Assembly (NCBI RefSeq): GCF_001854885.1
Contig: NZ_MDDV01000057.1
Coordinates: 245,485-309,484 of the forward strand
Reading direction: 5' to 3'
Source of the DNA: Ensifer sp. LCM 4579
GTDB taxonomy: Bacteria > Pseudomonadota > Alphaproteobacteria > Rhizobiales > Rhizobiaceae
DNA length: 64,000 nt
Under the pieces are notes generated by a model. The model ran no database searches and was not told the origin of the DNA. It worked only from the letters and a program-made list of their open reading frames with translations. A program made the position numbers and the translations under genes. This document shows positions 61,587 to 64,000 of the stretch, piece after piece (positions within the stretch are counted from its first letter, which is position 1; each line of letters starts with the position of its first letter).

Positions 61587-63002
61587 TTAGCGCTCCGAAA
61601 TCGCCTTCAGCATCTGTTCGATATCGACCCCGCCAAGGCCGAAATTGCGCTCGGTGAGGTTGTTGAGGCGCTCTGCGGTCAGCGTCACCGTGCGGCGGAT
61701 CTGCTCCTCGGTGTGCTCGCTGGTGATAAAGAAGCGAAGGCGCGCGAAACCTTCCGGAACGGCGGGATGGATGATCGGCAGCACGTTGATGCCATCCGAA
61801 AGAAGGTCGTTCGAAAGCTGCACGGCGCGCAACGAGTCGCCGACGATCACCGGTACGACCGAATAGCCGCCGCTCAAGCCCGTATCGAGCCCCGCTTCTT
61901 TTGCGAGTTTCAGGAAAAGGCTGCCGTTCCGCCGCAGTGCCGCGGTGCGCTCCGGCTCGCGTTCCAGAATATCGATGCTCGCGACCGCCGCTGCGCCGAG
62001 CACAGGCGCAAGGCCGACGCTGTAGACGAAACCGCCGGCTGACGCCTTGAGCACGGCGGCGAGCGCCGCGCTCCCTGCGATATAGCCGCCGCAGCTCGAC
62101 GTCGTCTTCGACAGCGTCCCCATCCAGATGTCGACCTCGTGCGGGTCGATGCCGAAATGTTCGGCGAGGCCCTTGCCCCGCTTTCCGAGCACGCCCATCG
62201 AATGGGCCTCGTCGACCATCAGCCAGAAGCCATATTCCGCCTTGAGCTTGAGCAGTGCCGGCAGATTGGCGACATCGCCATCCATCGAATAGATGCCTTC
62301 GACGATCACCATGATGTGGCGGTAGTCACCGGCAACCGTCCGCAGCACATGCTCGAGATCCGCCGTGTCGTTATGCTTGAACAGCCGGCGCGTGGCGCCC
62401 GAAAGCTTGATGCCAGCAAGGGCGCTGTTATGAATGAACTCGTCGTGAATGACGAGGTCCTTCGGGCCCATGAGGCAGCTGATGGCGGCCACATTGGTGA
62501 GATAGCCACTGACGAAACAGACGGCGGCATCGACTCCGTAGAAGCGTGCAATCCTCTCCTCGAGCTCGACATGGACGGGCCGCTCACCGGCGACAAGCCG
62601 GCTGGCCGAGGCGGAAATCCCGAACTTGCCGATCGTCTCACGCGCGCGCTCCACCACATCGACATGCTTGTTCAGTCCGAGATAGTCGTAGGAGGCGAAA
62701 TTGATCAGCATACGGCCGTCGATCACCGTCGTCGCGCCGGCCGCCGTCTGATGCGGACGGTAAAAGGGGTTGGCGATGCCGAGCTGTTCGCTTGCGAACT
62801 TCTGCGCCATCACCTGCTTGTATTCGGCCAGGTCCTCGAAGCGGGCCTGTTGGCGACGGGGCGCGGGCGGCAATTCGCGCTCCGACCGCGCCATCCGGTT
62901 CCGCTCCGACGATTGGTGCGTGTTCCTCATCCTGTCCAGCAGGTTCTCCTTGAGACTGCTGTTCATCTTGGAGAAGGTTGGGCCGTTTCCGTCGTTGCTC
63001 AT
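61587..63002 (-). CDS. rkpG: alpha-oxoamine synthase-like aminotransferase (8-amino-7-oxononanoate synthase/serine palmitoyltransferase family)
   Basis: A 471-residue PLP enzyme that condenses an acyl thioester with an amino acid. Features are NFASYDYLGLNKHVDVVERARE, FGISASASRLVAGERPVHVELEE, VDEAHSMGVLGKRGKGL and the PLP lysine in GTLSKTTSSCGGYIAG. It has an N-terminal extension of about 80 residues. Start MSNDGNGPTF was chosen for its CGGAG ribosome-binding site over the longer ATG at 63059. With RkpA (acyl chain) and RkpH (reduction) it probably builds a sphingoid-like anchor, as inferred for the rkp-1 region. Confidence 0.92.
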   Translation of the reverse strand: MSNDGNGPTFSKMNSSLKENLLDRMRNTHQSSERNRMARSERELPPAPRRQQARFEDLAEYKQVMAQKFASEQLGIANPFYRPHQTAAGATTVIDGRMLINFASYDYLGLNKHVDVVERARETIGKFGISASASRLVAGERPVHVELEERIARFYGVDAAVCFVSGYLTNVAAISCLMGPKDLVIHDEFIHNSALAGIKLSGATRRLFKHNDTADLEHVLRTVAGDYRHIMVIVEGIYSMDGDVANLPALLKLKAEYGFWLMVDEAHSMGVLGKRGKGLAEHFGIDPHEVDIWMGTLSKTTSSCGGYIAGSAALAAVLKASAGGFVYSVGLAPVLGAAAVASIDILEREPERTAALRRNGSLFLKLAKEAGLDTGLSGGYSVVPVIVGDSLRAVQLSNDLLSDGINVLPIIHPAVPEGFARLRFFITSEHTEEQIRRTVTLTAERLNNLTERNFGLGGVDIEQMLKAISER

Positions 63003-63074
63003 TGGCTCCGTGCTTTTTCGCAGCTGCCGCTCTCGTCCCTTGAACCGCGTTTCAAGCACGAGAACGTGCAGAGA

Positions 63075-64000
63075 TTAAATCGACCTTTGCGCGTCTGACA
63101 GGGCGCGCGGCACCGCGGTCGCTCCAACATGGCGTTGCGTCAGCTCGGTAACGAGCTTGTCGTCGGCACCTTCGCCTTCGTCGCCCAGGTCGCGCTTGCT
63201 CACCTTTTCGTAGAGCTTGCGCGCAACATCGCCGACGGTCGTATTGTCGGCAACGCCGCTCAAGGGCATGTCGAAACCGGTGTTCTGCTGGAAGCTGATA
63301 CCGAGTTCCACCGCCATCAGGCTGTCGAGGCCGATCTCCTTGAGAATCTTGCCGCGCGTCACCGTATCCTTCGACACGCGCAGGATCGCGGCGATTTCTC
63401 CCGCCACCAGATCGAACAGGATGTCTTCCGCCTCCTGTGGCGACTTGCCCTCGATCATCGCGACCAGGTCCATCGTCGTACCCTCGGCGCCGGAGGCGTG
63501 CTGGTCGGCACTGCGCAGGATCACTTCGAAAAGCGCGTTGCGGGCAATCGGCAGATTGCGCGCCGCCGCCCAGTCGATCTCCGAGATCATGACGACGCCG
63601 GCGTCGATGGTTCCCGGATCCGCGGCGATATGGCTTGCGACCATGTCGAGCGCCATCTGCGCCTTGAGTGCCGTCTTGCCGATGCGCTTGGCGAGCAGGT
63701 CGTTGACGTCGGCGTTCTGCGTCAGATAGCCGGCATCCGCAATCGCGCCGAAGCCGACCGCCAGGCCCGCCAAGCCCTCTGCACGTCGCGCCCGGGCCAG
63801 ACCTTCGAGATAGCCGTTTGCCGCGACATAGTTCGCCTGGCCCGGATTGCCGACCAATGTGGTCGCCGAGGAGAACAGGATGAAATTGTCGAGCTGGTCT
63901 CCGCGCGTCAGCCGGTCGAGGATCGCCGCACCCTTGGCCTTGGTGTCGATCACGACGCGGTTGCGATCGCGGTTGAGATTGCTGATCAGCGCGTCGTCGA
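63075..64000 (-). CDS. rkpA: type I polyketide/fatty acid synthase-like protein, C-terminal part (runs off right edge)
   Basis: The frame is open to the window end and stops at TAA 63075-63077. It contains the end of a ketoreductase domain (ILDRLTRGDQLDNFILFSSATTLVGNPGQANYVAANGYLEGLAR, with the S, Y and N of the active site) and an acyl carrier domain with LKEIGLDSLMAVELGI, whose serine carries phosphopantetheine. RkpA makes an acyl chain for K-antigen in S. meliloti. The last residues, SDAQRSI, and the stop are encoded by a RIME-like fragment. Confidence 0.88.
   Translation of the reverse strand, partial: DDALISNLNRDRNRVVIDTKAKGAAILDRLTRGDQLDNFILFSSATTLVGNPGQANYVAANGYLEGLARARRAEGLAGLAVGFGAIADAGYLTQNADVNDLLAKRIGKTALKAQMALDMVASHIAADPGTIDAGVVMISEIDWAAARNLPIARNALFEVILRSADQHASGAEGTTMDLVAMIEGKSPQEAEDILFDLVAGEIAAILRVSKDTVTRGKILKEIGLDSLMAVELGISFQQNTGFDMPLSGVADNTTVGDVARKLYEKVSKRDLGDEGEGADDKLVTELTQRHVGATAVPRALSDAQRSI
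63081..63110. repeat. RIME-like fragment overlapping the rkpA 3' end
   Basis: CGACCTTTGCGCGTCTG-acaggg-CGCGCGGC matches the second palindrome of the 7657-7762 repeat (CGACCTTTGCGCGTCTG...AGACGCGCGGC). It is inside the coding frame and contributes the terminal residues of rkpA; the rkpA TAA stop follows six bases on. Confidence 0.6.

Noticed and set aside
1..64000. CRISPR array, insertion sequence or integrated element
   Set aside because: I saw no regularly spaced direct repeats, transposase, integrase or tRNA-flanking attachment duplication.

Overview
The window is a GC-rich chromosomal segment of an alphaproteobacterium of the Rhizobiaceae, very probably Sinorhizobium/Ensifer (S. meliloti, S. 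medicae or S. fredii group). The assignment rests on an rkp-type K-antigen cluster (rkpA-G-H-I-J with kpsF) at the right end, a PodJ polar-development protein beside an inward-reading fad operon, choline-sulfatase genes, a SAM-II riboswitch in front of metZ, and several copies of a RIME-like intergenic palindromic repeat. Gene density is high and strands are mixed. I see no phage, insertion sequence, CRISPR array or plasmid function, so this reads as core genome rather than an island.

Layout. 0-7.8 kb: tail of a CDP-alcohol phosphatidyltransferase, metZ under a SAM-II riboswitch with an attenuator, dCTP deaminase, tRNA-Gly(CCC), a solute-binding protein, a sterol-desaturase-like hydroxylase, TerB-like protein, a nuclease-like protein, an S24 repressor and an HxlR regulator. 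7.8-13.2 kb: beta-oxidation operon (acyl-CoA dehydrogenase, fadA, fadB) with a perfect 10-bp inverted-repeat operator upstream. 13.5-19.4 kb: podJ, then a TauE/SafE exporter with its TIGR02186 partner. 19.4-23.1 kb: choline-sulfate unit (LysR regulator, choline-binding protein, betC). 23.3-32.9 kb: stand-alone Lrp-type ligand domain, PdeM and ligase-associated DExH helicase, YitT, TPR-methyltransferase, small membrane and CAP proteins, MATE pump, pyrD, DUF952. 33.0-40.7 kb: NarL-type regulator facing a transporter-kinase hybrid, mscL, aminotransferase, galE, chorismate mutase. 41.0-43.6 kb: cydABX of the cyanide-insensitive type with a very short cydX. 43.7-51.7 kb: a basic amino acid ABC transporter and amidohydrolase divergent from a TetR regulator, aminotransferase and ThDP decarboxylase, resembling the arginine transaminase pathway. 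52-55 kb: a small exported protein ending in a SecM/ApdP-like IRGPP motif directly upstream of a fused secDF. 55-64 kb: small ORFs, an Rrf2 regulator, kpsF and the rkp genes, with rkpA running off the right edge.

The most interesting observations are the probable Sec-monitoring arrest peptide in front of secDF, the RIME-like repeats whose terminal TAG supplies stop codons for neighbouring genes, and the arginine-type transaminase/decarboxylase cluster. Identifications come from reading the translated sequences by eye; no database search was run.
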